This document shows, in pieces, positions 25,199 through 33,449 of a stretch of 36,183 nucleotides of DNA. The stretch spans positions 1 through 36,183 of the forward strand of contig DKID01000035.1 of NCBI GenBank assembly GCA_002454045.1, given 5' to 3'. Position 1 is the first letter of the stretch. The number at the start of each line of letters is the position of its first letter. The translations under genes were made by a program, and so were the position numbers. The notes beneath the pieces are model-generated. The model saw nothing but the letters and a program-made list of their open reading frames with translations. It searched no databases and was not told the DNA's origin. Origin of the DNA: Nitrospina sp. UBA6727 (GTDB lineage Bacteria; Nitrospinota; Nitrospinia; Nitrospinales; VA-1).

Positions 25199-25266
25199 CA
25201 CCCGCCGCGAAAACCCGCGCCGCCGCGCCGCCGTTCTCCTCCACCTTCATCAAAGAAAGTATTTGC
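25199..25266. other. Short gyrB-gyrA spacer
   Basis: Sixty-eight bases beginning with a cgccgcg-rich tract and ending aaagaaagtatttgc before the gyrA ATG. The AAAGAAAG is a weak ribosome site. Nothing else is visible. Confidence 0.3.
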
Positions 25267-27684
25267 ATGCCAGAAACAATCACGCCGATAAACATCGATG
25301 ACGAGATGAAAAGCTCGTATCTGGATTACGCCATGAGCGTGATCATCGGGCGCGCCTTGCCAGACGTCCGCGACGGATTGAAGCCGGTTCATCGCCGCGT
25401 ACTTTTCGCGATGCATGAATCCGGAAACGTTTCCAACAAGCCGTATAAAAAATCCGCGCGCATCGTCGGCGACGTGATGGGCAAATATCATCCGCACGGC
25501 GACCAAGCGATTTATGACACCATCGTTCGCATGGCGCAGGAGTTTTCGCTACGACATCCCCTCGTTGACGGTCAGGGAAACTTCGGTTCGATAGATGGCG
25601 ATTCCGCCGCCGCCATGCGCTACACAGAAATTCGGATGGAAGAAATCACCGCCGAACTGCTCCGCGATTTAGAGAAAGACACCGTCCAGTTCGTCCCCAA
25701 CTACGACGACTCCATGCAAGAACCTTCCGTCCTGCCCGTGAGTTTTCCGCAACTACTGGTCAACGGTTCATCCGGAATCGCCGTGGGAATGGCGACCAAC
25801 ATTCCCCCGCACAATCTGACCGAAGTCATCGACTCCGTGATTCACATTATCGATTATCCCGGCTGCACCGTGGAAGACATTATGGAAATTGTTCTCGGTC
25901 CCGATTTTCCCACCCGCGGAAACATACAAGGACGCAACGGGATAAGAGTTGCTTACAAAACCGGCAAAGGAATCATTCGGATTCGCGGGCAGGCTGAAAT
26001 CGAAACCATGGAGAAGGGCGACCGAGAGCGCATCGTCATCAGCGAACTCCCGTTCCAAGTCAACAAAGCCCGGCTGGTCGAAAAGATCGCCGAGTTGGTG
26101 AGAGACAAGCGACTGGAAGGCGTCGCCGACTTGCGAGACGAATCAGACCGCGACGGAGTGCGCGTTGTCGTCGAGTTAAAAAAGGGAACCGTGAACCAAG
26201 TGGTTTTGAACGCCCTCTACAAAAACACCCAGTTACAAGACACCTTCGGGATTATCCTTTTGGCACTGGTGAATCGGCAACCCAAAGTCCTCAACCTGAA
26301 AGAGTTTTTGCGCCACTTCGTTTTGTTCCGCAAAGAAGTGATAACCCGCCGCACCGAGTTTGACTTAAGCAAAGCCCGCGAAAAAGAACACATCCTCGAA
26401 GGATTAGTCACGGCGCTCGAAAACCTCGACGCAGTCGTGCAACTCATCCGCAACGCGGCAGACCCCGCCGCTGCGCGCGATGGACTCATCGCCGAGTTCG
26501 GGTTGTCGGAAACGCAAGCCAAAGCCATCCTCGAAATGCGCCTGCAACGTCTCACCGGATTGGAGCGGCAAAAAATAATTGCGGACTTGGACGAAACCCG
26601 CGAACAAATTAAAGAGTTACAAAACATCCTCGCCCACGAAGAAGTCAAACTCAACATCATCAAAGCAGAGTTGACGGCAGTTAAAAATAAATATGGCAAT
26701 GAACGGCGCACAAAAATTTCGGACGCGGACGACGACGATATTGAAATGGAAGACCTCATCGCCGACGAAGACGCCGTGGTCGTTTACACCCGCAGCGGTT
26801 ACATCAAACGCCAAACCGTCGACAACTACCGCGCGCAACGCAGAGGCGGCAAAGGCATTCGCGGGATGAACCTCAAAGAAGAAGACGTCGTCGAAAAACT
26901 TTTCATCGCCTCAACGTTGAGCCATCTCTTAGTGTTCACCAGCATCGGCAAGATTCATCACCTGCGCGTTTTCTCCATTCCCGACGTGAGCCGAATCGCG
27001 AAAGGAAAATCCATCGCCAACCTTTTGCAACTCCAGCCCGGCGAAGCCATCGCCAGCATCCTTTCCGTCCGCGAATTTGAGGAAGACAAATTTGTCTTGG
27101 TCGCGACGGAACGCGGCGTCGTTAAAAAAACTTCGCTGATGGCTTACAGCAAACCCCGGCAAGGCGGGATCATCGGGTTGACGATTGACGACGGCGACCG
27201 CGTCATCGGCGCGGAATTGTGCAACGGCGCAAGCGACATCTTGCTCGCCACGGCGAATGGATTTTCCATCCGTTTTTCCGAAAAGGAAGTACGCCCCATT
27301 GGTCGCACCGGCAGAGGCGTTCGCGGCATCCGCCTCAAAAAAGAAGACCGCGTCGTCGGCGTGGAAATTGTCCAACCCGGCAACAAATTCCTCACCGCAA
27401 CTTCAAAGGGCTACGGCAAGAGAACCCCGATGGAAGAGTATCCAGTGCAAGGCCGCGGCGGCATGGGCGTCGTGACGATTCGCTGCAACGAAAAAACAGG
27501 AACCGTGGTGGGCGTGCAACAAGTGGACGAAGCCGACCAACTTTTGGTCATCACCTCCAACGGCAACATCGTGCGCATGCAAGTCAACGAAATATCCGTG
27601 ATAGGCCGCAACACCCAAGGCGTTCGCTTGGTCGGCGTCGGCGAAGACAACCAAGTCGTCAGCATCGAAAAACTGGTTGAATAA
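25267..27684 (+). CDS. gyrA: DNA gyrase subunit A
   Basis: 805 residues, start MPETITPINIDDEMKSSYLD. Breakage-reunion domain with SVIIGRALPDVRDGLKPVHRR, GDVMGKYHPHGD and the catalytic tyrosine Tyr119 in AAMRYTEIR. DNA-wrapping C-terminal beta-pinwheel with the GyrA box QRRGGKG (near residue 522), confirming gyrase and not topoisomerase IV. The residue equivalent to E. coli Ser83 in the quinolone pocket is Gln80 (HPHGDQAIYD), while the Asp87 equivalent (Asp84) is kept. Adjacent gyrB-gyrA, as in Gram-positive origins, is uncommon in gammaproteobacteria. Confidence 0.97.
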   Translation: MPETITPINIDDEMKSSYLDYAMSVIIGRALPDVRDGLKPVHRRVLFAMHESGNVSNKPYKKSARIVGDVMGKYHPHGDQAIYDTIVRMAQEFSLRHPLVDGQGNFGSIDGDSAAAMRYTEIRMEEITAELLRDLEKDTVQFVPNYDDSMQEPSVLPVSFPQLLVNGSSGIAVGMATNIPPHNLTEVIDSVIHIIDYPGCTVEDIMEIVLGPDFPTRGNIQGRNGIRVAYKTGKGIIRIRGQAEIETMEKGDRERIVISELPFQVNKARLVEKIAELVRDKRLEGVADLRDESDRDGVRVVVELKKGTVNQVVLNALYKNTQLQDTFGIILLALVNRQPKVLNLKEFLRHFVLFRKEVITRRTEFDLSKAREKEHILEGLVTALENLDAVVQLIRNAADPAAARDGLIAEFGLSETQAKAILEMRLQRLTGLERQKIIADLDETREQIKELQNILAHEEVKLNIIKAELTAVKNKYGNERRTKISDADDDDIEMEDLIADEDAVVVYTRSGYIKRQTVDNYRAQRRGGKGIRGMNLKEEDVVEKLFIASTLSHLLVFTSIGKIHHLRVFSIPDVSRIAKGKSIANLLQLQPGEAIASILSVREFEEDKFVLVATERGVVKKTSLMAYSKPRQGGIIGLTIDDGDRVIGAELCNGASDILLATANGFSIRFSEKEVRPIGRTGRGVRGIRLKKEDRVVGVEIVQPGNKFLTATSKGYGKRTPMEEYPVQGRGGMGVVTIRCNEKTGTVVGVQQVDEADQLLVITSNGNIVRMQVNEISVIGRNTQGVRLVGVGEDNQVVSIEKLVE

Positions 27685-27773
27685 AATCCGCGCACTTTAC
27701 GACGGCGACGACGACCGCGAACGTCGCGACGACGATGCCGCCGGCATTCCCGCTCCAATACAGGCTAATCCCG
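27685..27773. repeat. Triplet-rich spacer between gyrA and serS
   Basis: Contains acgacggcgacgacgaccgc and gcgacgacgatgccgccggc. No separate promoter is seen. An open frame from 27735 runs through it into serS but starts in the repeat. Confidence 0.4.
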
Positions 27774-29051
27774 ATGCTTGACTTAAAAACCATTCGCGAA
27801 AATCCGGAGGCGGTGAGAAATCGGCTTCGCCGTCGTGGCGGTGATTTCGATGAACTGAACGAACTGCTCCAACCCGAAGAAGACCGGCGGTTAGGACTGC
27901 AAGAATCCGAGCGGCTGAAAAATAAAAAAAAGCAACTCTCCGCGCAAGTCGGCAAACTCAAACAGCAAGGACAAGACGCCGCCGAACTTATGGAAGAAGT
28001 CCGCGCCATCAACGTTTCCATAAAAGAGTTGGACGAAAAAATCCGCGACTGCGAACAACGCGTCCACGAAAAACTGCTCGGCATCCCCAACCTCCCCGAC
28101 GATTCCGTCGGCGACGGCGCCGATGAAAGCGCAAACCGATGGGTGCGCGATTGGGGCGCGAAACCGGAGTTTTCATTCACGCCAAAAAATCATGCGGAAA
28201 TCGGCGAGCGACTTGACCTGATCGATTTCAAAAGAGCCGCGAAAATTTCCGGCGCGCGATTTGTTGTCTACAAAGGTCAAGGCGCTGGCTTGCTCCGCGC
28301 TTTGATTAACTTCATGATCGATGTGCAAACTCGCGAGAACGGTTACCAAGAATTGTACCCGCCCTTCCTCGTCAACAAGGAGAGCATGCAAGGCACCGGG
28401 CAGTTGCCGAAGTTCGAGGAAGAATTATTCGCCACCCGCGACGACCCCTTCTATCTCATCCCCACCGCGGAAGTTCCCGTCACCAATTTTCATCGCGACG
28501 AAGTTTTGGACGACGAGTCGTTGCCCATTTGTTACGCCGCCTGCACCCCGTGCTTCAGGCGCGAAGCGGGGTCCTACGGCAAAGACACGCAGGGACTAAT
28601 TCGGCAGCACCAGTTCGATAAAGTGGAGTTGGTTAGATTCAGCCGGCCAGAAGAATCCGCCGCCGAGTTGGAAGTGTTGGTCGAGGACGCCGCCGCCATC
28701 CTCAAAAAACTCAACCTGCATTACCGAGTGATGGAACTCTGCGCCGGCGACTTGGGATTTGCCGCCGCCAAAACTTACGACCTGGAAGTGTGGCTACCCA
28801 GTCAGAACGTTTACCGCGAAATTTCATCGTGCACGGATTTCGCCGACTACCAAGCGCGGCGCATGCGGATACGTTGTAAAAAACGCGGCGGCGGCAAACC
28901 GAAATTCATCCACACTCTAAACGGGTCAGGTCTTGCCGCCGGCAGATTGTTCGTCGCCTTGCTGGAAAACTATCAGCAGCAAGACGGAACGGTCATCATC
29001 CCCGAAGCTTTGCGTCCCTACATGCACGGGCAAAAAGTTTTGAAGTTATAA
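27774..29051 (+). CDS. serS: Seryl-tRNA synthetase
   Basis: 425 residues from ATG at 27774 (MLDLKTIRENPEAVRNRLRR), the usual SerRS opening. The long antiparallel coiled coil that holds the tRNA-Ser variable arm spans about 28-100. Class II core: motif 1 about FMIDVQTRENGYQELYPPFLVN, motif 2 CFRREAGSYGKDTQGLIRQHQFDKVE, motif 3 LNGSGLAAGRLFVALLEN. It charges tRNA-Ser (and tRNA-Sec if present). It is followed within 80 bases by a tRNA-Ser and then two more. Confidence 0.97.
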   Translation: MLDLKTIRENPEAVRNRLRRRGGDFDELNELLQPEEDRRLGLQESERLKNKKKQLSAQVGKLKQQGQDAAELMEEVRAINVSIKELDEKIRDCEQRVHEKLLGIPNLPDDSVGDGADESANRWVRDWGAKPEFSFTPKNHAEIGERLDLIDFKRAAKISGARFVVYKGQGAGLLRALINFMIDVQTRENGYQELYPPFLVNKESMQGTGQLPKFEEELFATRDDPFYLIPTAEVPVTNFHRDEVLDDESLPICYAACTPCFRREAGSYGKDTQGLIRQHQFDKVELVRFSRPEESAAELEVLVEDAAAILKKLNLHYRVMELCAGDLGFAAAKTYDLEVWLPSQNVYREISSCTDFADYQARRMRIRCKKRGGGKPKFIHTLNGSGLAAGRLFVALLENYQQQDGTVIIPEALRPYMHGQKVLKL

Positions 29052-29080
29052 AGCGCGCATTTCAACCAGACTCGGCTCGC

Positions 29081-29112
29081 TTGACATTTCATCGCGAGTG
29101 GATAAATATAAA
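29081..29112 (+). promoter_or_regulatory. Candidate promoter for the tRNA-Ser cluster
   Basis: A perfect -35 TTGACA at 29081-29086 is followed by the AT-rich gataaatataaa. The best -10-like hexamers are TAAATA (spacer 16) or TATAAA (29107-29112, spacer 20); neither is ideal. The location, 20-45 bases before the first tRNA, is right for a tRNA operon promoter. Confidence 0.45.
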
Positions 29113-29130
29113 CGAGTTCACGAATATTCG

Positions 29131-29216
29131 GGAGGGATGGCCGAGTGGTTTAAGGCGGCGGTCTTGAAAACCGTTGAACGAAAGTTCCGTGGGTTCGAAT
29201 CCTACTCCCTCCGCCA
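29131..29216 (+). tRNA. tRNA-Ser(UGA)
   Basis: Acceptor stem ggaggga/tccctcc, D arm ggccgagtggtttaaggc, anticodon loop cttgaaa (TGA, reading UCA), long variable arm typical of class II tRNA-Ser, T arm gggttcgaatcc, discriminator G and encoded CCA (29214-29216). 86 nt. Confidence 0.95.
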
Positions 29217-29253
29217 GTCAGCGCGCCGCGGTAAAATGTCGCACGCAAAATAC

Positions 29254-29511
<258 letters not shown>

Positions 29512-29585
29512 GCGCCCATGGCTCAGTTGGATAGAGCGACGGTTTGCGGAACCGTAGGTCGGAGGTTCGAGTCCTCCTGGGCGCA
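29512..29585 (+). tRNA. tRNA-Arg(GCG)
   Basis: Acceptor gcgccca/tgggcgc, D arm gctcagttggatagagc, anticodon stem acggt/accgt with loop ttgcgga giving anticodon GCG, T arm ggaggttcgagtcctcc and discriminator A. CCA is not encoded (cactt follows), unlike the neighbouring tRNAs. 74 nt. GCG would read CGC and CGU without inosine. Most bacteria use ACG (ICG) for this box. Confidence 0.9.
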
Positions 29586-29606
29586 CTTTACCCTTGGCGT
29601 TACGAA

Positions 29607-29697
<91 letters not shown>

Positions 29698-29751
29698 CGT
29701 CCCGCAACGCACAAACTTTTTTTCATCAAGGTTCACCGTCGCCGAATATTG

Positions 29752-29757
29752 TATAAT
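29752..29757 (+). promoter_or_regulatory. Perfect -10 element upstream of dnaX
   Basis: TATAAT preceded by TTG in an AT-leaning patch between the last tRNA-Ser and dnaX. No clear -35 at 16-18 bases (agg/ttcacc nearby). It would give a leader of about 70 bases that includes gtcattccgccgccgtc, another repeat fragment. Confidence 0.42.
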
Positions 29758-29831
29758 CCGTTGGCGATTAGAAAGATGTCGTCACCGTCGTCATTCCGCC
29801 GCCGTCGAAAAATTATCGGTCTTCTGAAATA

Positions 29832-31421
29832 ATGGACTTCCAAGTTTCCGCTCGCAAATGGCGCCCGCAGAAATTTAGCGAATTAATCGGGCAGGAACAT
29901 ATCGTCCGAACTCTTTCGAACGCCATCGCGATGGACCGCGTTTCGCACGCGTTTTTATTTTCCGGCACACGCGGCGTCGGCAAAACCACCACGGCGCGAA
30001 TTCTAGCGCGGGTTCTAAATTGCGAAACGGGACCGACCGTGGACCCTTGCGGCACTTGTAGTTTGTGCCGCGAAATTACGGCAGGCAACTGCATCGACGT
30101 TCAAGAAATCGACGGCGCCTCCAATAACGGCGTCGCCGAGGCGCGCGACCTTATCGACAACGTTCAATACGCCACGTCCTCCGCCCGTTACAAAATTTAT
30201 ATTATCGACGAAGTCCACATGCTTTCGAAAAGCGCGTTCAACGCCTTGTTGAAAACGTTGGAAGAACCGCCGCCCCGCGTGGTCTTCATATTCGCCACCA
30301 CCGAGTTGATTAAAATTCCGGAAACGATTCTTTCCCGCTGCCAGTGTTTTGAATTTAAGCCGCTATCCAACGCGCAGATCACCAAACAACTGGCGCTGAT
30401 TTGCGGGCAAGAGAAAATTCAAATCGACGAAAAAGGCTTGGTGGAAATTTCCAAAATCGGCGCCGGCAGTATGCGCGACGCGCAAAGCCTGCTGGATCAA
30501 GTCATCGCCTACAGCGGCAAAAAAGTCGACACCGATTCGGTGGAAGCGGTGCTCGGCATCGTCGGCGGAACCACGCTGGAACTTTTCGCGCAACGGCTGA
30601 TTCAACGCGAACCTTCCGAACTGATCACCGTGGTGCAGGACGTCGTCAATCAAGGGAAAGACTTGCACCTGTTTTGCCAGAGCGTGATGGAATATTTGCG
30701 AAATCTACTAATGGTCAAAGTATCCAGCAGCCCGGAAACTTTGTTGAACGCGCAGACCTGCAACTTGGAAATTTTGAAGAAGCAGGCGAAAGAGTTTCAC
30801 GCCGATGAGTTGCAACAAATGTTCACCATTCTTTCCCGCGCGGAAATGGAAATGAAAAATACTTCCCTGCCGCAGATGGTTTTTGAAATGGCAATTCTAA
30901 AACTGACCGAGACCCGGCCCTTCAAAAAAATCGACGACCTCATCCGCAAAATCAATCAGGCGGAAAGCAATGTTCAGTCCATCCGCCCATCGCCGCCACC
31001 GCCGTCATTGTCACCACCGTCATCGCCGCCGCGGTCGGCCGCGGATTCTTTTGACCCTGCGGCATGGATTAAAATCCGCCAGGAAGTTTCTCGCCAACGG
31101 CCCGATTTCGATCATTACCTGGATAAATGTCAGCCGCTCGCGCCGAACGAAAAAGAAATTCAACTTGCGTTTGCGGATTCCTTTACACTTGAAATGGTGA
31201 AGACGCTGGAAAACAGAAAGTTCATCGAGGATGTAGTCCGGTCAGTCAGCGGTCACGAAGTGCGGGTGACATTAAAGTTGGACGCCGCCGCCGATTCTCC
31301 CGCGGCGGCGAGCGAGCCGAAGAAAAAAACTACGAATGACGGCGGCGAGAATCGGCAGAAAACCGAATCGGAAATTATCCAAGATGCTCTGGACATCTTC
31401 GGCGGCATTGTGGTGAAATGA
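29832..31421 (+). CDS. dnaX: DNA polymerase III subunit tau/gamma (DnaX)
   Basis: 529 residues. AAA+ clamp-loader domain: MDFQVSARKWRPQKFSELIG, Walker A SGTRGVGKTTTARI (44-57), zinc-binding Cys64/73/76/79, Walker B YIIDEVHMLS, SRC box (LSRCQCFEF) and a domain III helical part to about 365. A Pro/Ser-rich linker (RPSPPPPSLSPPSSPPRS, near 387-404) is encoded by triplet-repeat-like DNA. Then comes a short tau-like C-terminal domain to 529, shorter than E. coli tau (643). It loads the beta clamp and bridges polymerase and helicase. It is followed by ybaB and recR, a nearly universal order. Confidence 0.95.
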   Translation: MDFQVSARKWRPQKFSELIGQEHIVRTLSNAIAMDRVSHAFLFSGTRGVGKTTTARILARVLNCETGPTVDPCGTCSLCREITAGNCIDVQEIDGASNNGVAEARDLIDNVQYATSSARYKIYIIDEVHMLSKSAFNALLKTLEEPPPRVVFIFATTELIKIPETILSRCQCFEFKPLSNAQITKQLALICGQEKIQIDEKGLVEISKIGAGSMRDAQSLLDQVIAYSGKKVDTDSVEAVLGIVGGTTLELFAQRLIQREPSELITVVQDVVNQGKDLHLFCQSVMEYLRNLLMVKVSSSPETLLNAQTCNLEILKKQAKEFHADELQQMFTILSRAEMEMKNTSLPQMVFEMAILKLTETRPFKKIDDLIRKINQAESNVQSIRPSPPPPSLSPPSSPPRSAADSFDPAAWIKIRQEVSRQRPDFDHYLDKCQPLAPNEKEIQLAFADSFTLEMVKTLENRKFIEDVVRSVSGHEVRVTLKLDAAADSPAAASEPKKKTTNDGGENRQKTESEIIQDALDIFGGIVVK

Positions 31422-31448
31422 TATTTCCCCGCGACGACAGGCGTTTCC

Positions 31449-31769
31449 ATGTTCGATAAAAATTGGACTTCGTTATTCAAACAGGCGCAGGACATGCAGG
31501 GCAAACTTTCCGAAGTTCAGAAAGGTCTCGCCGAAAAAACGGTGGAGGTTTCCACCGGCGGCGGGATGGTGAAGGTCATCGCCAACGGACTCCATGAAAT
31601 TATTTCAATCCATATCGACGACGAGTTGATCAACATGAACGACCGCGAAGTGCTCGAAGATTTGCTCGTCGGCGCCATGAACGAAGTCCAAAAAAAAGTA
31701 AAAGAGTTGGCGCAGGACGAAATGTCCAAAGTCACCGGCGGCCTGAAAATTCCGGGACTCTTCACATAG
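31449..31769 (+). CDS. ybaB: YbaB/EbfC nucleoid-associated protein
   Basis: 106 residues. LFKQAQDMQGKLSEVQKGLAEKTVEVSTGGGMVKVIANG is the classic YbaB opening. The middle has ISIHIDDELINMNDREVLEDLLVGAMNEVQKKVKE, and the protein ends in a Gly-rich tail GGLKIPGLFT. It forms a small dimer that binds DNA. It lies between dnaX and recR, as in most bacteria, with gaps of 27 and 43 bases. Confidence 0.95.
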   Translation: MFDKNWTSLFKQAQDMQGKLSEVQKGLAEKTVEVSTGGGMVKVIANGLHEIISIHIDDELINMNDREVLEDLLVGAMNEVQKKVKELAQDEMSKVTGGLKIPGLFT

Positions 31770-31812
31770 CGGCACCTCTCCGACATCAACTTTTTTCATT
31801 AGCCAACTTGCC

Positions 31813-32418
31813 GTGAAAAGACCACCCGCCGTCATCAACCTCATCACTGAACTGAAAAAACTCCCCGGCATCGGTCAGAAAACCGCCGAGCGATTGTCGT
31901 TTTTTTTGTTACGCGGAAAAGCCGAGCAAGCAAACAACCTCGCCGCCGCCATCCAACACCTTAAAGAAAAAATCATCCTCTGCTCGCTGTGCCACGGCAT
32001 CACCGAGTCGGAGCCGTGCGAAATTTGTTCCGACGCCACCCGCGACCACTCGCAGATTTGCGTGGTGGAAGAACCGCACGACGTTTACGTGATGGAAAAC
32101 ATGGGTTGCTTCAAAGGAGTTTATCACGTGCTCATGGGAGTGATCTCGCCGTTGGACGGCATCGGTCCCGACGACCTGAACATCGAAGCGTTGAAAGAAA
32201 AAGTCAGCAAGCCCGGCATCAAAGAAGTTATCCTCGCCACCAATCCAAACATGGAAGGCGAATCCACGGCGGTTTATATGTCGAAAATCTTGAAACCCTT
32301 CGCGGAGAAAGTCAAAGTCACGCGCATCGCCAGAGGCTTGCCCGTCGGCTCGGACATTGAATACGCCGACCCCGCGACGCTACTGAAATCATTGGAAGGG
32401 CGCATGGAAATGCGGTGA
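31813..32418 (+). CDS. recR: Recombination mediator RecR
   Basis: 201 residues from GTG. HhH motif LPGIGQKTAERLSFFLLR (17-34), four-Cys zinc finger CSLCHGITESEPCEIC (near 57-72), TOPRIM domain with CVVEEPHDVYVMENMGCFKGVYHVLMG, ISPLDGIGPDDLNI, EVILATNPNMEGESTAVYMS and a C-terminal RIARGLPVGSDIEYADPATL. It assists RecA loading at gaps with RecO and/or RecF. No recF is in the window. Confidence 0.96.
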   Translation: MKRPPAVINLITELKKLPGIGQKTAERLSFFLLRGKAEQANNLAAAIQHLKEKIILCSLCHGITESEPCEICSDATRDHSQICVVEEPHDVYVMENMGCFKGVYHVLMGVISPLDGIGPDDLNIEALKEKVSKPGIKEVILATNPNMEGESTAVYMSKILKPFAEKVKVTRIARGLPVGSDIEYADPATLLKSLEGRMEMR

Positions 32419-32665
32419 CGATGACGACGGCGGCGGTGATGGTGACGGCGCGCGCGGGGTAACGATGACGAACACAAACGTCGCGGCGATGATGACGATG
32501 ATGACGCCGACGATTTATTCCGCCGCGGCAAACGAGTTGCCCACCGGACCAAGCGATGGCGCATTGCCCGCGCGCCGAGCGCGGAGTTCCAATCCGCTTG
32601 ACAATATGATACAAAGCAATTAAGTTTCGACGAACCCCAACAATTTTGTCCTACAAAAAAACGAT
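32419..32665. repeat. Gene-free repeat-rich spacer between recR and tRNA-Asn
   Basis: Begins with cgatgacgacggcggcggtg and continues as imperfect triplet runs (gcggcgatgatgacgatgat at 32483-32502) to about 32515, then a mixed GC region. The last 70 bases carry the tRNA-Asn promoter candidate. No protein gene is supported. Confidence 0.5.
32598..32626 (+). promoter_or_regulatory. Candidate promoter for tRNA-Asn
   Basis: Perfect -35 TTGACA (32598-32603), 17-base spacer, weak -10 TAAGTT (32621-32626), 40 bases upstream of the tRNA. Confidence 0.5.
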
Positions 32666-32740
32666 TCCGGTGTGGCGCAATGGTAGCGCAATCGGCTGTT
32701 AACCGATGTGTTAGAGGTTCGAGTCCTCTCACCGGAGCCA
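32666..32740 (+). tRNA. tRNA-Asn(GUU)
   Basis: Acceptor tccggtg/caccgga, D arm gcgcaatggtagcgc, anticodon loop ctgttaa (GTT), T arm agaggttcgagtcctct, discriminator G and encoded CCA. 75 nt. The composition changes and foreign-looking genes begin right after it, as at many tRNA-linked islands. Confidence 0.96.
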
Positions 32741-32773
32741 GTTTCCATCCTCGGCGGAATGTCGTGTCGATTG

Positions 32774-32811
32774 CCCATGAACAGAACCAGCAACAACATA
32801 GAAGCACGACT
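32774..32811 (+). repeat. 38-bp direct repeat, left copy (orphan start of hsdM)
   Basis: Identical over 38 bases to 35868-35905, beginning cccatgaacagaaccagcaa and ending gcacgact. In the right copy it covers codons 1-11 of hsdM and the three bases before. Here the reading frame leaves hsdM after MNRTSNNIEARL and stops 12 codons later at 32843-32845, so it is a stub. Flanks on both sides differ between copies. The spacing of 3,094 bases encloses the symporter remnant and the three-gene unit. Confidence 0.9.
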
Positions 32812-32820
32812 TGATACGCC

Positions 32821-33165
32821 CGGCTGGAGGAGCGCTACAAAGTAAGCAGGCACCAAGCGACGCTACTCGTCCTGGGCGCGCTCAGTCTGGCGGCGGGACT
32901 CTGCGTTCTGTCCTACGATCTGCTGGCGGACTGGACTATCGCCTCTCTCAATATCAACGACCTGTTTGAATTCGTTGCCAATCAAATTATGTTACCGGTG
33001 GGCGGCTTGCTCATCGCGTTCTTTGCCGGCTAGCAGATCAGCAAAGTCTCACTGCATGACGAACTGGGGATAAGAGCAAGCCAAGCATTTGACGCCTGGT
33101 ATGTTTTGATCCGATATATCGTACCGCCCGCTATTGTGATTATTTTGATTAGTGGGCTGGGATAA
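32821..33165 (+). pseudogene. C-terminal remnant of an NSS-family (sodium:solute) symporter
   Basis: One frame of 115 codons reads RLEERYKVSRHQATLLVLGA, a helix (SLAAGLCVLSYDLLADW), LNINDLFEFVANQIMLPVGG, LLIAFFAG-stop-QISK, LHDELGI-x-A-x-QAF-x-AWYVLIRYIVPPAIVIILISGLG and TAA. The D-x-x-x-N-x-x-LP-x-GG-LL-x-x-(F/L)-FAGW pattern and the closing W-x-x-x-IRY-(V/I)-x-PPAI-x-x-(I/V) are those of the last three helices of the sodium:neurotransmitter symporter family. TAG at 33031-33033 stands where Trp is expected (TGG to TAG). No start or N-terminal two-thirds remain. It begins nine bases after the hsdM stub, so the two are fused by a deletion or recombination. Confidence 0.85.
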
Positions 33166-33449
33166 TTTTGCATGAATATCTAGGAAAAAACATAGACTAG
33201 TAGCAATCCGCTAAACTACAAAAGCATACTACAGGTATATGTGTTTATACTGCTAGAGTAGCAATGAAAGGCGTTTGTTTCTCAAAAACCCGTGTAGATA
33301 CTGCCTTATGTGGGTCAATTCAGCGTGATATACGTTAGCCACAGGTTCCCTCAATAGATTAGACAAAAAATATTTATCATTAGGGGTTGACTATTAGTTT
33401 AAAGTATATTTTAATAACCAATACATCATTTTTATATTAGGGTAACACT
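33166..33449. other. AT-rich leader of the three-gene unit, no gene
   Basis: 284 bases that are much more AT-rich than the host part. No open frame of note on either strand, no triplet repeats, no tRNA or transposon ends visible. The last 65 bases hold a good sigma-70 promoter. Confidence 0.5.
33387..33415 (+). promoter_or_regulatory. Promoter for the unknown-ParA-RelA/SpoT unit
   Basis: -35 TTGACT (5/6) at 33387-33392, 17-base spacer, -10 TTTAAT (5/6) at 33410-33415; TATATT at 33405 is an alternative. A 30-base leader with an AGGG ribosome site about 9 bases before the ATG at 33450 follows. It is one of the best promoters in the window. Confidence 0.62.
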
